The notes: generated by a model not told the origin, from the sequence alone. Shown: positions 24,259 to 33,917, counted from the stretch's first letter. The stretch: 64,000 nt of DNA from Streptomyces roseoverticillatus (GCF_000719265.1 NZ_JOFL01000006.1:372001-436000), one strand, 5' to 3'. A program made the numbers and translations.

Positions 24259-25100
24259 GGGCAAAACACCTCCGCCGTGTTGCAGCTTTCTGTGGCGGCC
24301 ACTGTAAGTCGCTCCCCTCCGCCGCCCGCGGCCCGCGCGCCCGGCCGGCTCCAGGTCCACCCGTCCGGCTGCCCGCCCACCCGAATGCGGGGGGTAATGA
24401 ATGCATAGGGCATGAATGTAGAAGGCATGAATGCAGGCGACATGTATCGCCCTGGGCAAACAACGCAAGATCAAATCCCTGTGGCCTTGATCACATGGGA
24501 CAGGGGCAATGCGCGAAAACGGTCATGTACGAGCACGCCTTTCCCGTCGTGCGAATCCCTTTGTGCGCCCGGGAAATGCCCGTCCCACCCCGCTCTGACC
24601 AGCACTGATCGATCACTTACCCACGGAAATATCAATTCCCCGTGAAGTCTTGACGCCGCCCTTACACGCCTCACACCATTCACGGCATGGAGTCCACCGA
24701 CAGCCGGCCGAGCACCGGGACGCAGCAGCGTCCCGGCGCCGTACCGTGCCACCGGGCGCAAGCGCCCCACGGCAGGCCGGCCCGTCGGGCGACACCCGGC
24801 CGGCGGCGGCCCTTAAAGGGCTGACCTCCCCGCGCCACCCAGCGGCGCCCAGGACGGCAGCGACAGCACGCCGGTCCCGGGCCACGCACCTCGTGCCCGC
24901 TCCCCCTGCCCGACCGCAGGCGACCCCCACCCGGGGCCGCCCGCATCCGGCCGGAGGGCATGCCCGGCTCACTGCCGGCGGGCATCGCATCACCCCTCGG
25001 AGAACGGCGTCGCCAGCCGGACCTCCGGGTAACCGGGCCCACCCCCTCGAAGCAGCACCACGGCCCGGTCCTGCCCCCTCCAAAGAAGGCGAAGTACCAC
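24259..25100. other. intergenic, 842 bases, upstream of the permease
   Basis: The largest gap in the window. It holds the 15-bp tandem repeat (separate entry), an AT-richer zone at 24440-24660 (tgatcacatggg, tgatcgatcacttaccc) with possible promoter elements such as ttgacg near 24647, and a GC-rich Pro/Arg-coding-looking stretch. I see no reliable gene. A long 5' leader for the permease is possible. Confidence 0.4.
24397..24441. repeat. 15-bp tandem repeat, three units
   Basis: Units at 24397-24411, 24412-24426 and 24427-24441, each starting atgaatg and ending in gc or gac. A fourth partial unit (atgtatcgc) follows. The period of exactly 15 keeps a pentapeptide frame on both strands, but no gene with a ribosome site uses it. 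Confidence 0.75.
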
Positions 25101-26588
25101 ATGAGTGACCGCACCCTCACTGCGGCCGAAACCCAGCCCGCCGCCACGGCGGCGCCGACGGCCTCCACGCACGTGGACGCCGGCGATGCCGGGTACAGCA
25201 AGGACCTCAAGTCCCGCCACGTCAACATGATCGCCATTGGTGGAGCGATCGGCACCGGACTCTTCCTCGGTGCCGGCGGCCGCCTGGCGAGCGCGGGACC
25301 CTCCCTCTTCATCGCGTACGCCGTATGCGGCCTCTTCGCCTTCTTCGTCGTCCGGGCACTGGGCGAGCTCGTCCTCTACCGCCCGTCCTCCGGCGCCTTC
25401 GTCTCCTACGCCCGTGAATTCATGGGCGAGAAGGGCGCCTTCACGGCGGGCTGGCTCTACTTCCTGAACTGGGCCACCACCGGCATCGCCGACATCACGG
25501 CGGTCGCCACGTACACGCACTACTGGAGCATGTTCAGCGACATCCCCCAGTGGGTGCTCGCGCTGATCGCCCTCGCGGTCGTGCTCACCGTGAACCTGAT
25601 CTCGGTGAAGTACTTCGGTGAGATGGAGTTCTGGTTCGCGATCATCAAGGTCGCCGCGATCAGCGTCTTCATGGTTGTCGGCATCTTCCTGCTGGCCAGC
25701 CAGCACAAGGTCGGCGACGGCACCCCGGGTCTGTCCAACATCGTCGACCACGGCGGCATCTTCCCGACCGGCGTGATGCCCATGCTGATGGTCATCCAGG
25801 GCGTCGTCTTCGCCTACGCCTCCGTCGAGCTGTGCGGCGTCGCCGCCGGTGAGACCAAGAACCCCGAGAAGATCATGCCGAAGGCGATCAACTCGATCAT
25901 GTGGCGCGTCGGCCTCTTCTACGTCGGCTCCGTCATCCTGCTCGCGGTGCTGCTGCCCTACACCGCCTACCACGGCGGCGAGAGCCCCTTCGTCACCGTC
26001 CTGTCGAAGATCGGCATCCCGTACGCGGCCGGCGTGATGAACCTCGTCGTCCTCACCGCGGCGCTCTCCAGCCTGAACTCCGGCCTCTACTCCACCGGCC
26101 GCATCCTGCGCTCGATGGCCATGTCGGGCTCCGCGCCGAAGTTCACCGGCCTGATGAACAAGGGCCAGGTCCCCTACGGCGGCATCCTGCTCACCGCGTT
26201 CTTCTGCGTGCTGGGCGTCGGCCTGAACTTCGTCGTCCCCGCGGACGCCTTCGAGATCGTGCTGAACTTCGCCGCCATCGGCATCATCGGCACCTGGGGC
26301 ATGATCATGGTCTGCTCCCTGCTGTTCTACCGCCGCTCCAAGGACGGCCGGGTCACCCGCCCCGGCTACAAGCTCCCCTGGGCCCCGTACACCCAGATCG
26401 TCACGCTGGTCTTCCTCGCCGGCGTCCTGGGTCTGATGGCGTCGGAGCCGGGCGCGAGCCGCACCACCGTCCTGTGCCTGCCGATCATCGTCGCGATGCT
26501 CATCGGCGGCTGGTACCTCGTCCGCGGCCGGGTCGCCAAGACCCAGCGCGAGAACGAGCTCGCCCGTGCGGAGGCCGGCCAGTCCTGA
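25101..26588 (+). CDS. amino acid permease (APC superfamily, AAT type)
   Basis: A 495-residue protein with twelve predicted membrane helices. N-terminal [26 protein letters not shown] is the hallmark of the AAT family (asparagine, GABA, aromatic and lysine permeases). It continues [64 protein letters not shown] and [16 protein letters not shown]. It imports an amino acid with protons. Resemblance to AnsP (L-asparagine) is my best guess, and an asparaginase gene sits ~31 kb away. The ATG at 25101 follows AAGGCGAAG. A strong terminator follows. Confidence 0.93.
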   Translation: MSDRTLTAAETQPAATAAPTASTHVDAGDAGYSKDLKSRHVNMIAIGGAIGTGLFLGAGGRLASAGPSLFIAYAVCGLFAFFVVRALGELVLYRPSSGAFVSYAREFMGEKGAFTAGWLYFLNWATTGIADITAVATYTHYWSMFSDIPQWVLALIALAVVLTVNLISVKYFGEMEFWFAIIKVAAISVFMVVGIFLLASQHKVGDGTPGLSNIVDHGGIFPTGVMPMLMVIQGVVFAYASVELCGVAAGETKNPEKIMPKAINSIMWRVGLFYVGSVILLAVLLPYTAYHGGESPFVTVLSKIGIPYAAGVMNLVVLTAALSSLNSGLYSTGRILRSMAMSGSAPKFTGLMNKGQVPYGGILLTAFFCVLGVGLNFVVPADAFEIVLNFAAIGIIGTWGMIMVCSLLFYRRSKDGRVTRPGYKLPWAPYTQIVTLVFLAGVLGLMASEPGASRTTVLCLPIIVAMLIGGWYLVRGRVAKTQRENELARAEAGQS

Positions 26589-26638
26589 CCGGTGACCGAC
26601 CGGCAGCCTGACCGGTGACCTGATCGGTTGAAACACGA

Positions 26639-26674
26639 GAGGCGCCCACCCCGGAACACCGGGGTGGGCGCCTC
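26639..26674. terminator. strong bidirectional terminator
   Basis: Perfect 16-bp stem gaggcgcccaccccgg (26639-26654) with ccggggtgggcgcctc (26659-26674), loop aaca. It lies between the convergent permease and GH109-like genes. Confidence 0.85.
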
Positions 26675-26683
26675 CGCGTGTGC

Positions 26684-28108
26684 CTACGGCTTGGCCGAGT
26701 CCACCCCCGCGCGCCCGGCGCGCCACAGCCCCCGCGTGAAGTCCGGGATCTCCTGCGGCGCCCCCTTCGCCCTGATGGAGGCGTGGCTGAGCGGCACCGG
26801 CGCGCTCCACGTGGCCGCGTCGTACACGTCGAAGTCGGGCACCAGGCCCTGCTGCATGCACTGCATGAGCCGGAAGACCATGATGTAGTCCATGCCGCCG
26901 TGCCCGCCGGGCGGGTTCGCGTGCTCCTTCCACAGCCAGTGGTCCCACTGCGCGTACGCCCCGAAGTCCCCCCACTCGTCCCCGGACGCATCCGGCTCCA
27001 GGTAGATCCGCGGCGGGTAGTCCTCGAACACGCCCTTCGTGCCGCCCAGCGTGTTCACCCGGCTGTACGGGTGCGGGTTGGAGACCCCGTGCTCCAGGCG
27101 GATCACCCGCCCCTTCGCCGTCTGTACGAGGCTCACCGACAGGTCGCTGCCGACGTACGTCTCCTTCCAGCTCGGGTCACCCGGTGGCATGTGCTGCGCG
27201 CGGTAGGCGGCCAGCCCGGCGGCGGGGGAGCCGACCGTCGAGATCCGCACCGCGCGGTCCCCGCGGTTGACGTCCATGTAGTTCGCCACCGGCGCGAAAC
27301 CGTGCGTGGGGTAGACATCGCCCCGCAGCCGGGTGTGCCACTGCCGCCGCCACGGGCCCTCGTAGTACGTCGGCGAGAACATCAGCTCCCGCAGGTCGTG
27401 CAGGTACGCCCCCGCCCCGTGCAGCAGCTCGCCGAAGACGCCCGCGTGCGCCATCCGCAGCACGCGCATCTCGTTCTTGCCGTAGCAGCAGTTCTCCAGC
27501 TGCATGCAGTGCCGCCGCGTGCGCTCGGACAGGTCCACCAGGCGCCACAGCTGCTCCAGCTCCATGGCGGCCGGACACTCCACCCCCACGTGCTTGCCGG
27601 CGGTCAGGGCCGCCTCGGCCATCGGGAAGTGCCACTCCCAGGGCGTGGCCACGTACACGAAGTCCACGTCGCCGCGCCCGCACAGCTGCGCGTAGTCGTC
27701 CTCGCCCTTGGTGTAGAGCGCCGGCGCCGGCTGACCCGCGGCTCTGACCTTGGCCGCGACCTTCTCGGCCTTCGCCCGCACCTTGTCGCACAGCGCCACC
27801 ACGCGTACGCCGGGCACCGCCAGGAACAGCTCCGTCATCGAGGCGCCGCGGTTGCCCAGCCCGACGATCCCGACCCGCACGGTGCCGCGCCGCTCGAACG
27901 GCACCCCGATCATGGTCGCGCCCTGTCGCCGCGGCGCCGCCGCGGGGGCGGGAGCCGCCCCGGCCGCCCCGGCCGGGACCGCCCCGAGGCCCACGCCCGC
28001 GCCCGCGGCGCCGGCGGACTTCAGGAGGAAGCGGCGGCTGACGTCGGAGTCCTGGGCGTGGCCGGGCGTCCCGGGCTGCCGGGGGTTCTGCGGGGCTGAC
28101 TCGTGCAT
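26684..28108 (-). CDS. Tat-exported Gfo/Idh/MocA-fold enzyme, GH109-like
   Basis: A 474-residue protein. The ATG at 28108 follows AGGAGG. A twin-arginine signal ([15 protein letters not shown], Arg25-Arg26) implies folded export, probably with bound cofactor. Next is a Rossmann domain ([19 protein letters not shown]) and the diagnostic blocks [59 protein letters not shown] and [12 protein letters not shown]. These are the marks of family GH109, whose members use NAD+ to cleave alpha-N-acetylgalactosamine and related glycosides by an oxidation-elimination route. Exact sugar unknown. Monocistronic, divergent from the next gene. Confidence 0.88.
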   Translation of the reverse strand: MHESAPQNPRQPGTPGHAQDSDVSRRFLLKSAGAAGAGVGLGAVPAGAAGAAPAPAAAPRRQGATMIGVPFERRGTVRVGIVGLGNRGASMTELFLAVPGVRVVALCDKVRAKAEKVAAKVRAAGQPAPALYTKGEDDYAQLCGRGDVDFVYVATPWEWHFPMAEAALTAGKHVGVECPAAMELEQLWRLVDLSERTRRHCMQLENCCYGKNEMRVLRMAHAGVFGELLHGAGAYLHDLRELMFSPTYYEGPWRRQWHTRLRGDVYPTHGFAPVANYMDVNRGDRAVRISTVGSPAAGLAAYRAQHMPPGDPSWKETYVGSDLSVSLVQTAKGRVIRLEHGVSNPHPYSRVNTLGGTKGVFEDYPPRIYLEPDASGDEWGDFGAYAQWDHWLWKEHANPPGGHGGMDYIMVFRLMQCMQQGLVPDFDVYDAATWSAPVPLSHASIRAKGAPQEIPDFTRGLWRAGRAGVDSAKP

Positions 28109-28287
28109 CGGTCCTCCTGGACACAAGGGGCTGATGTGAGCTGCGGCGCGTGCATGAACCTCGCTGACTTCGGTAAGTGACCCTGACGGGTGTGACGCAG
28201 GCAACGCAAGAGGGCTCGCGCGGCGAGATTCCGCCGTTCGTCCGGGGCGGATCACGACCGCCGCGGGGCGGTCCCTAGGCTGACGCG

Positions 28288-28878
28288 ATGGGCAACGTCT
28301 TCGGCAGCGGCAGCGGCAGCGGCAGCACGGGCGACGACCTGTGCCTGTCCAACGGAGGGACGGCCGCCTTCCTCGACGCGCTGTGGCTGGCCGTGTCGGA
28401 CCTGGCCCGCCGCCCCTGGGACTTCCGGTTCGCCGCGTTCCTGGCCCTGCGGGACCAGAACGTCATGGGGCGCGGGGTCGTCGGATTCGACCTGGAAGAC
28501 ATCGACTGGGGCGGCACCCCGGCCGAGCGGGCACGGGCCAAGGACTTCGTGCTGAGGGTGATCGACCTCGCGCTGGAACGGCACCGCTGGGACGAGCTGA
28601 CCTACGAGCCGCCGTACGTGCCCGGCTACCTGCGGCGCTACCGCGCCATGGTCGAGGCCTTCACCCCGCCCCCGCGCCCCGCCGGCGAGGACGTCTTCCC
28701 CGGCCCGGACGCCGCCGTCACGGCCTCGTGCGTCCGCCACCGGGTCCTGGACGCCCTGCCGTACTGGGAGGGCTGCGTCTTCTGCACCGGGGGGACGATG
28801 CGGTCGCCCGCCGACCGGGCCGGGAAAGAGCCCGCCGCCACGGCGCAGTACCCCGGCGGCGAGGGTCCGGCGGAATGA
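28288..28878 (+). CDS. hypothetical protein, 196 aa
   Basis: A soluble protein with an N-terminal Gly/Ser repeat (GSGSGSGST), then a helical body: [79 protein letters not shown] and [15 protein letters not shown]. It lacks signal and membrane segments. I recall similar actinobacterial proteins of unknown function. Start at the ATG at 28288, with GCGATG right at a TAGGCTGACGCG context that looks like a leaderless promoter (-10 TAGGCT). Confidence 0.65.
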   Translation: MGNVFGSGSGSGSTGDDLCLSNGGTAAFLDALWLAVSDLARRPWDFRFAAFLALRDQNVMGRGVVGFDLEDIDWGGTPAERARAKDFVLRVIDLALERHRWDELTYEPPYVPGYLRRYRAMVEAFTPPPRPAGEDVFPGPDAAVTASCVRHRVLDALPYWEGCVFCTGGTMRSPADRAGKEPAATAQYPGGEGPAE

Positions 28879-28983
28879 CCAGGTCTCCGCGGGCCCGCGG
28901 CCGGTGATCCGCCGGGCAGGCCCTGGCGCACCGCGGCGCCGCCGCACCCCGCGCCCGCACCGCGGCCGTGCGACGCTGGTGAG

Positions 28984-29493
28984 GTGATGCTGACGGACCT
29001 GGTCCGGCTCCGCCGGGCGCGCGACACAATGGACCGCGACTACGCGGAGCCCCTCGACGTCCCCGCGCTGGCCCGCGCGGCCCACATGTCGGACGGCCAC
29101 TTCTCCCGCAGCTTCCGCGCCGCGTTCGGCGAGACTCCCTACAGCTACCTCATGACCCGCAGGATCGAGCGGGCCAAGGCCCTGCTGCGGCGCGGCGACC
29201 TGTCGGTGACGGAGGTCTGCTTCGCGGTCGGGTGCACGTCACTGGGCTCGTTCAGCTCGCGGTTCACCGAGCTGGTGGGCGAGAGCCCGAGCGCCTACCG
29301 GGCGCGCCCGCACGAGCAGGGCGCGGCCGTCCCGGCCTGCGTCGCCAAGATCTTCACGCGGCCGCTTCGGAGAGCGGAGCCGGCCGGGAGCCCGGAGCCG
29401 GCCGGGAAGGCGGGACCGGCCGGCCGTGCGGAACCGGCAGGGAACGCGGAACCGGTCAGGATCGGAGAAGCGCAGCACGCGGCCCGCCCGTAG
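28984..29493 (+). CDS. AraC-family regulator (DNA-binding domain only)
   Basis: A 169-residue protein with both AraC helix-turn-helix motifs: LDVPALARAAHMSDGHFSRSFRAAFGETPYSYLMTRRIERAKALL and LSVTEVCFAVGCTSLGSFSSRFTELVGESPSAYR. There is no ligand domain; the tail is a degenerate EPAG repeat (SPEPAGKAGPAGRAEPAGNAEP). Start GTG 28984 or ATG 28987. It precedes a glyoxalase-fold gene by 10 bases, a pairing often seen in Streptomyces, and probably controls that gene. Confidence 0.85.
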   Translation: MMLTDLVRLRRARDTMDRDYAEPLDVPALARAAHMSDGHFSRSFRAAFGETPYSYLMTRRIERAKALLRRGDLSVTEVCFAVGCTSLGSFSSRFTELVGESPSAYRARPHEQGAAVPACVAKIFTRPLRRAEPAGSPEPAGKAGPAGRAEPAGNAEPVRIGEAQHAARP

Positions 29494-29503
29494 CGTGAGC
29501 TGC

Positions 29504-29920
29504 ATGGACATCAAGCTTTCACAGTGCTTCATCGCCGTCGACGACCACGACAAGGCCCTCGCCTTCTACCGGGACGTGCTCGGATTCGAGGTGCGCAACG
29601 ACGTCGGGTTCGAGGGGATGCGCTGGGTGACGGTCGGCGCCCCGTCGCAGCCCGACGTGGAGATCGTGCTGGAGCCGCCCGCCGCCAACCCCAACGCCTC
29701 GCCGGCCGACAAGCAGGCCATGGCGGAGCTGCTCGCCAAGGGCATGCTGCGCGGCGTGATCTTCTCGACCGACGACTGCGACGCCGCCTTCGAGCGGATC
29801 CGGGCCTCGGGCGCCGAGGTGCTGCAGGAGCCGATCGACCAGCCGTACGGGGTCCGCGACTGCGCCTTCCGCGACCCCGCGGGCAACATGCTGCGCTTCA
29901 CCCAGCGCCGCGCCGGGTGA
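29504..29920 (+). CDS. VOC (glyoxalase/bleomycin resistance fold) protein
   Basis: A 138-residue protein: KLSQCFIAVDDHDKALAFYRDVLGFEVRNDVGFEGMRWVTVG, then VIFSTDDCDAAFERIRASGAEVLQEPIDQPYGVRDCAFRDPAGNMLRF. Two beta-alpha-beta-beta-beta units as in glyoxalase I; metal ligands are not certain. Substrate unknown. The ATG at 29504 lies in a TAGCGT-gagctgcATG context. Transcribed with the AraC gene. Confidence 0.88.
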   Translation: MDIKLSQCFIAVDDHDKALAFYRDVLGFEVRNDVGFEGMRWVTVGAPSQPDVEIVLEPPAANPNASPADKQAMAELLAKGMLRGVIFSTDDCDAAFERIRASGAEVLQEPIDQPYGVRDCAFRDPAGNMLRFTQRRAG

Positions 29921-29936
29921 GCCGTCCGCCGGCGGC

Positions 29937-30269
29937 CTACGGCGCGTCGTCCTCGAAGAACTGCGTCTCGTAGAAATCCATGAGCTGCTCCGCCGTGTGC
30001 CCGGTCGTACGGGCGAAGTCCTGAGCGACCGCGGCGGCCCAGTTCCCCAGCGACAGGGCCAGCGCCAGGATGCCGTCCGTGCCGTGCTTGGCCTGGATGG
30101 CCTTGATGGTGGCCAGGTTCACCCACGGCACGACGCCGGGCTCCTTCTCCGCCACGGTGCGGCGCAGGAGTTCGATGACGGTGCGGGTCATCTCCGGCTG
30201 CAGCGGACGCAGCCGTTCGCGCTCCTCCGTGACCCTGGCGACGATGCGGGCGCGCTGCTCCTTGTCCAC
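29937..30269 (-). CDS. hypothetical protein, 110 aa
   Basis: A helical soluble protein: RARIVARVTEERERLRPLQPEMTRTVIELLRRTVAEKEPGVVPWVNLATIKAIQAKHGTDGILALALSLGNWAAAVAQDF, with a DFYETQFFEDDAP end. GTG at 30269 with GGGGAAGG upstream. Family not recognised. Convergent with the VOC gene. Confidence 0.65.
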   Translation of the reverse strand: MDKEQRARIVARVTEERERLRPLQPEMTRTVIELLRRTVAEKEPGVVPWVNLATIKAIQAKHGTDGILALALSLGNWAAAVAQDFARTTGHTAEQLMDFYETQFFEDDAP

Positions 30270-30349
30270 GGACCTTCCCCTCGCTCGGCGGTGGCGACCG
30301 CCTACCGTAGGGCCGCGGCGGGCGCCCGGGGGAGGGTTTGGTGCGATGG

Positions 30350-30823
30350 TCAGCGTACGGGTGAGGCGGTATGGACGGGCGGTGCGTAGGGGGTCACCGT
30401 TGACGAAGGATCGTCGGCGGGGGTCATGATCCGGCGGCCGAGCGCGAAGGTCCCGGCGAACTCGACCGGGACGTCGAGCTGCAGCGCGGTCACCAGCTCC
30501 CCGGTGAGCGGCGGCCGCTCCGTGCCGATGCGGTACGCGGTGCGGATCAGCTCGTCGTCCGGACCGCTGTTGTCCACGGTCTCGAACCCGTCCCCGGATG
30601 GCCCCCACTGACCGCTGACCCGCCACGTGTACCGCAGTTCCAGCAGGCCGGGGGAGGGCAGGCGCCAGGTGAACCGCCCGATGCTCAGCTCGCCGCTGAA
30701 GCTCTCGAAGCGGCTCCATCCGCGGCCGCCGGCCAGGAGGACGAGCTCGCTCGTCTCCATCGCGCCCGCGTCGAAGGGCGCGCTGCGCCACTGGCCGGTC
30801 ACCTGCTCGTCGAGGGAAGTCAC
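30350..30823 (-). CDS. hypothetical protein, 157 aa, beta-rich
   Basis: Predicted beta-barrel-like: QWRSAPFDAGAMETSELVLLAGGRGWSRFESFSGELSIGRFTWRLP, LLELRYTWRVSG and DELIRTAYRIGTERPPLTGELVTALQLDVPVEFAGTFALGRR. GTG at 30823 chosen because the frame turns Arg/Pro-rich upstream. No signal peptide. The look is lipocalin-like, but I cannot name the family. Confidence 0.6.
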   Translation of the reverse strand: MTSLDEQVTGQWRSAPFDAGAMETSELVLLAGGRGWSRFESFSGELSIGRFTWRLPSPGLLELRYTWRVSGQWGPSGDGFETVDNSGPDDELIRTAYRIGTERPPLTGELVTALQLDVPVEFAGTFALGRRIMTPADDPSSTVTPYAPPVHTASPVR

Positions 30824-30972
30824 CCGGGGATTATGCGCACACGGCCGGGCCCTACGGGCCCGCCGCCCCCGGGCTGCCCGGTAGGCCAGGGCGTGCGCAG
30901 CCCGGTGGGAAGCGGCAGCGGGACGGTGCGGTGCCGGGAGCCCCGGCACCGCGGTCGCCGGCTCGGCGGTGG

Positions 30973-31206
30973 TCACCGGAGGGAGATGCGGCTGGAAGCC
31001 TCCTTGGGGAGCTTGTCGTTGACGAACGAGACGGTGTCGCCCACGGGGCTGTCCTCGACGTCGGTGAGGTGTGCGAGCCGGTTCATCAGCGGCCGCGGGC
31101 TGAGCCCGCCCCCGCCGGCTGCCTGGGCGGTGCCGGATGCGGAGACGGCCCCGCACACCAGGAGGGCCGAGCCCACAGCAATACGCGTCACGATGCGGTT
31201 CTTCAT
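30973..31206 (-). CDS. small secreted protein, 77 aa
   Basis: Signal peptide MKNRIVTRIAVGSALLVCGAVSASGTAQA, cleavage after AQA (~29), then a short mature region GGGGLSPRPLMNRLAHLTDVEDSPVGDTVSFVND. No Cys in the mature part. The architecture resembles other tiny Streptomyces exported proteins; function unknown. The ribosome site is weak (CTGCAGAG). Confidence 0.6.
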   Translation of the reverse strand: MKNRIVTRIAVGSALLVCGAVSASGTAQAAGGGGLSPRPLMNRLAHLTDVEDSPVGDTVSFVNDKLPKEASSRISLR

Positions 31207-31603
31207 GCTCTGCAGAACGACGATGGGGGCGAACCGACACGGATGGGATCATCAGCCCCTGGAAAACACATGAAAGGCATTAAGGACACAGGGGTGTTGG
31301 CGCCCCGGCCGGGGCGCTCGCGCAGCCGGGGAAGGTGCGTACGAAAAATTCCCGGCGCAAAGATGATTTTTTACCCGCCCGTGCGGCGGGGCAAAAATTT
31401 CTGCCCCGCCGATCAAGGTTCCGTGCTACTGTCTTTTCAGTTGCAGTTGTGGTTCCCAAAGACTTGCAAGTGTTCCTCACCGGCCTACCGGTCGATGGCG
31501 GCACTTTTTGTATTTCCGGCTTATTTCCGGACGGGGTAATCATCGCGGCGATGCGGGGCCCGCAGGGTGCGGACCCCGGGTACTGCCCCGAAGGAGATTT
31601 GAC
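31207..31603 (+). promoter_or_regulatory. cspA promoter and long 5' leader
   Basis: An AT-rich gap unlike its surroundings. A hairpin at 31385-31410 (ggcggggca/tgccccgcc) precedes a -10-like TACTGT at 31427-31432. The leader that would follow (~165 bases) contains cagttgcagttgtggttccc, a sequence I associate with Streptomyces cold-shock genes. AAGGAG at 31591 is the ribosome site. Long leaders in csp mRNAs act as temperature-sensitive structures. Confidence 0.6.
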
Positions 31604-31807
31604 ATGGCTACTGGCACCGTGAAGTGGTTCAACGCGGAAAAGGGCTTCGGCTTCATCGAGCAGGACGGCGGCGGCGCCGACGTCTTCGCCCACTACTCGA
31701 ACATCGCCACCCAGGGCTTCCGTGAGCTCCAGGAGGGCCAGAAGGTGACCTTCGACGTCACCCAGGGCCAGAAGGGCCCCCAGGCGGAGAACATCCTTCC
31801 TGCCTGA
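31604..31807 (+). CDS. cold-shock protein CspA family
   Basis: A 67-residue single CSD domain with RNP1 (KGFGFIEQ) and RNP2 (VFAHYSNI): [32 protein letters not shown]. It binds single-stranded RNA/DNA and acts as an RNA chaperone. Full length, ATG at 31604, AAGGAG upstream, terminator downstream. Confidence 0.97.
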   Translation: MATGTVKWFNAEKGFGFIEQDGGGADVFAHYSNIATQGFRELQEGQKVTFDVTQGQKGPQAENILPA

Positions 31808-31834
31808 CGCCCGTCGTCCGACGCGCTGAACGCG

Positions 31835-31867
31835 GCCGGGGCCCGCACTTTGGGTGCGGGCCCCGGC
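31835..31867 (+). terminator. cspA terminator hairpin
   Basis: 14-bp perfect stem gccggggcccgcac (31835-31848) with gtgcgggccccggc (31854-31867), loop tttgg. Confidence 0.8.
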
Positions 31868-31977
31868 TCGTTGCATTTCCTCCCCGCTTATCCGGCCGGA
31901 CACCACCGGACCACCGGGAGTGGCTCGCCGGACGCCGGGGAATTCCTCGCCTTCTCCTCCTACCTCGTTGAGGCACT

Positions 31978-32247
31978 ATGCGCTGCGTTATCGCCCGTTT
32001 CCCCTTCGACCTGGTCAAGAGCGAGGTCGAGCACATGATGAAGGGCGTTACGCCCGAGCCCGCCACGGGTGCCTGCGTGGTCATCGGCCGCCGTACGTAC
32101 CCCGTCAAGCAGGTCGGGCAGGTGATCACCAGGCAGGACCGGCGTGACTTCACCGCCGACGAGGTCACCCGCGCGCTGACGCGGCTGGGCTTCACCTGCT
32201 GCTCCGTGTCCGCCGAGCCCGCCGGTCCCGTGCTCGGAACTTTCTGA
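31978..32247 (+). CDS. conserved small hypothetical protein downstream of cspA
   Basis: An 89-residue protein, MRCVIARFPFDLVKSEVEHMMKGVTPEPATGACVVIGRRTYPVKQVGQVITRQDRRDFTADEVTRALTRLGFTCCSV. I recall near-identical small proteins in many Streptomyces, often beside cold-shock genes, with no known function. The QDRRDF...VTRALTRLGF core is alpha/beta. ATG at 31978 without a strong ribosome site. Confidence 0.8.
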   Translation: MRCVIARFPFDLVKSEVEHMMKGVTPEPATGACVVIGRRTYPVKQVGQVITRQDRRDFTADEVTRALTRLGFTCCSVSAEPAGPVLGTF

Positions 32248-32443
32248 GCGAGTCCGCGAGCCCCCGCCCGCGAACCCGCCCGCGGCCCGTCGGCCCGCCG
32301 GGATCAGCCGCGGGCCTACTAGGGGGGCACCACCGCCGGAGAGGGTGAGCTGGCGCGGCCCGGTTCCGCCGGCCGGGTGCAGCCCCGCCGACCCGCCCGC
32401 CATACCCTTGCCCCGCCCTCCCTTCCTGCGGAGCATGCGGCAC

Positions 32444-32680
32444 ATGGCAAGTTGCGAAGTATGCGGTAACGACTACGACCTGGCCTTCTCCGTGGAGACT
32501 CAGGACGGCTCGCGTCACGTCTTCGATTCCTTCACCTGCGCCATCCACAAGATGGCCCCCGTCTGCGAACACTGCCAGGTCAAGATCATCGGCCAGGGAG
32601 TCGAGGCGGACGGCCACTGGTACTGCGGAGCCCACTGCGCACGCTCCGAGGGGAAGGTGGGGATCGTGGACCACGTCTGA
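32444..32680 (+). CDS. small zinc-binding protein (double treble-clef/metallothionein-like)
   Basis: A 78-residue protein, MASCEVCGNDYDLAFSVETQDGSRHVFDSFTCAIHKMAPVCEHCQVKIIGQGVEADGHWYCGAHCARSE. Four Cys/His clusters (CEVC, CAIH, CEHC, CGAHC) make two zinc sites. It resembles actinobacterial proteins labelled prokaryotic metallothionein. ATG at 32444 with GGAG upstream. Likely metal storage or a protein-binding module. Confidence 0.75.
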   Translation: MASCEVCGNDYDLAFSVETQDGSRHVFDSFTCAIHKMAPVCEHCQVKIIGQGVEADGHWYCGAHCARSEGKVGIVDHV

Positions 32681-32793
32681 CGGTCTGCGGACCGCGTCCG
32701 GCAGACCACGGACCGCGTCCGACGGAGCGCGCGCCGGGGGCCGGAGCGGCCGGCGCGGCGGTACGGGGCAGGGCCGCATGGCATTGTGATCAT

Positions 32794-33231
32794 GTGATTC
32801 TCCTGGTCTTCATGCTCCTCCTCGCCGTTCCCGTGGCCGCCTGCCTGCTGCTCGTGAGGGCCGTGCGTGCCGTGGCGACCCGGCGGCTGACCCACAGGGA
32901 GGGCGCTGCTGCCTGGGCGGAGGCGGCGGGCTGGCTGCTGTGCTGCGCGGTGCTGGCGTACGGGGTGGGCGTGGGGTTCATGTTCCTGACGCCCTGGCCC
33001 GACTGGTGCCCCGTGGTGAAGTTCAGCGACGCCCCGGACCCCTCGGCCGCGCCCCCTCACCCCCGCGTGGAGAACGGCTGGTTCCCGCTGAAGGCCCGGT
33101 GCGTCTCCGACGTGCACACCCCGGTCGACTTCATCCCCGCGGCCGTCAACCCCGTCCTGCTGGGAAGCCTCGCGGGTGCGGCGGGCTGTGCGTCGATGAG
33201 CGTGTGGCGGCGGCGGAGGCCGGCGACCTGA
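32794..33231 (+). CDS. small membrane protein, 145 aa
   Basis: Three hydrophobic helices: LLVFMLLLAVPVAACLLLV, WAEAAGWLLCCAVLAYGVGVGFMFLTP and VNPVLLGSLAGAAGCASM. An extracytoplasmic loop of ~50 residues has two Cys (DWCPVVK, ARCVSDV). GTG at 32794. Family not recognised. Confidence 0.6.
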   Translation: MILLVFMLLLAVPVAACLLLVRAVRAVATRRLTHREGAAAWAEAAGWLLCCAVLAYGVGVGFMFLTPWPDWCPVVKFSDAPDPSAAPPHPRVENGWFPLKARCVSDVHTPVDFIPAAVNPVLLGSLAGAAGCASMSVWRRRRPAT

Positions 33232-33311
33232 ACCGGAGCGCAGTGCACCCGGCGTTCTGCCTCCTTACTCTCGTTGCAGGAGCACACACGGCGGCCCACG
33301 CGGAGCCTTCT

Positions 33312-33917
33312 ATGACCACAGCACGGGATCTGATGATGACGGCCATGGACGCGGCGACCACGCGCCCCGTGGAGCCGGGCGATCTGTCGCTCGCGCTGGC
33401 GGGAGCGGAGGTGATCGACCTCCTGGCCGCAGGGGCCGCCACGCTGGACGGCGACAGGATCGTGCCGGGCGACCGGACCGCTCCGGCCGACCGCGTGCTG
33501 GACGAGGCCGCGGCGGCGCTCGTCCGGGAAGCACCGTACGAGCCGGTCGGCGACTGGCTGTGGCGCAGGGGCCGCGGCCTGGCGTCGGTCTACCTGGCCG
33601 CTCTGGAGGCGGACGGGCAGCTCACGCGGCGAGGCAGCCGCTGGATGCCCTTCCGTGCGGGCAGGACGGTCCCGGCCGATTCGGCCGACCACCGCCGGGC
33701 CGAGGAACGCCTGGCGGCGGACGAGCCCGTCCTCGCCGCCCTGGCGGCGGCCGCCGGGCTCCGCGACAAGAGCGGTGAGGAAGCGCCGGCCGAGGCCGGC
33801 GACGCGGTCGAGAGCGTGCTCGCCGCGGTCAATGACGCGTTGCTCGACCTGGAGGCCGTACGGCAGCGGCGCGCCATCGAGCAGGCGGCCTTCGACAATG
33901 TCTGGCGAGGCGCCTGA
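33312..33917 (+). CDS. GPP34 (GOLPH3)-family protein
   Basis: A 201-residue protein: TTARDLMMTAMDAATTRPVEPGDLSLALAGAEVIDLLAAGAATLDGDRIVPGD, then PVGDWLWRRGRGLASVYLAALEADGQLTRR and a C-terminal VNDALLDLEAVRQRRAIEQAAFDNVWRG. This matches bacterial GPP34 proteins. The eukaryotic member binds phosphatidylinositol-4-phosphate at the Golgi; bacterial members have no established role. ATG at 33312. Stands alone. Confidence 0.85.
   Translation: MTTARDLMMTAMDAATTRPVEPGDLSLALAGAEVIDLLAAGAATLDGDRIVPGDRTAPADRVLDEAAAALVREAPYEPVGDWLWRRGRGLASVYLAALEADGQLTRRGSRWMPFRAGRTVPADSADHRRAEERLAADEPVLAALAAAAGLRDKSGEEAPAEAGDAVESVLAAVNDALLDLEAVRQRRAIEQAAFDNVWRGA

Noticed and set aside
24412..24645. 77-codon ORF starting inside the 15-bp repeats
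   Set aside because: Several possible ATG starts exist only because of the repeat, there is no ribosome site, and the composition is unlike nearby genes.
24990..26975. Long minus-strand open frame opposite the permease
   Set aside because: High Asp/Gly/Val/His composition with no motif; antisense of a certain transporter gene.
33312..33917. Functional link between the GPP34 protein and the sphingolipid-type operon
   Set aside because: Eukaryotic GOLPH3 affects sphingolipid glycosylation, but the gene lies 25 kb away, has its own start and is common in Streptomyces without such operons.
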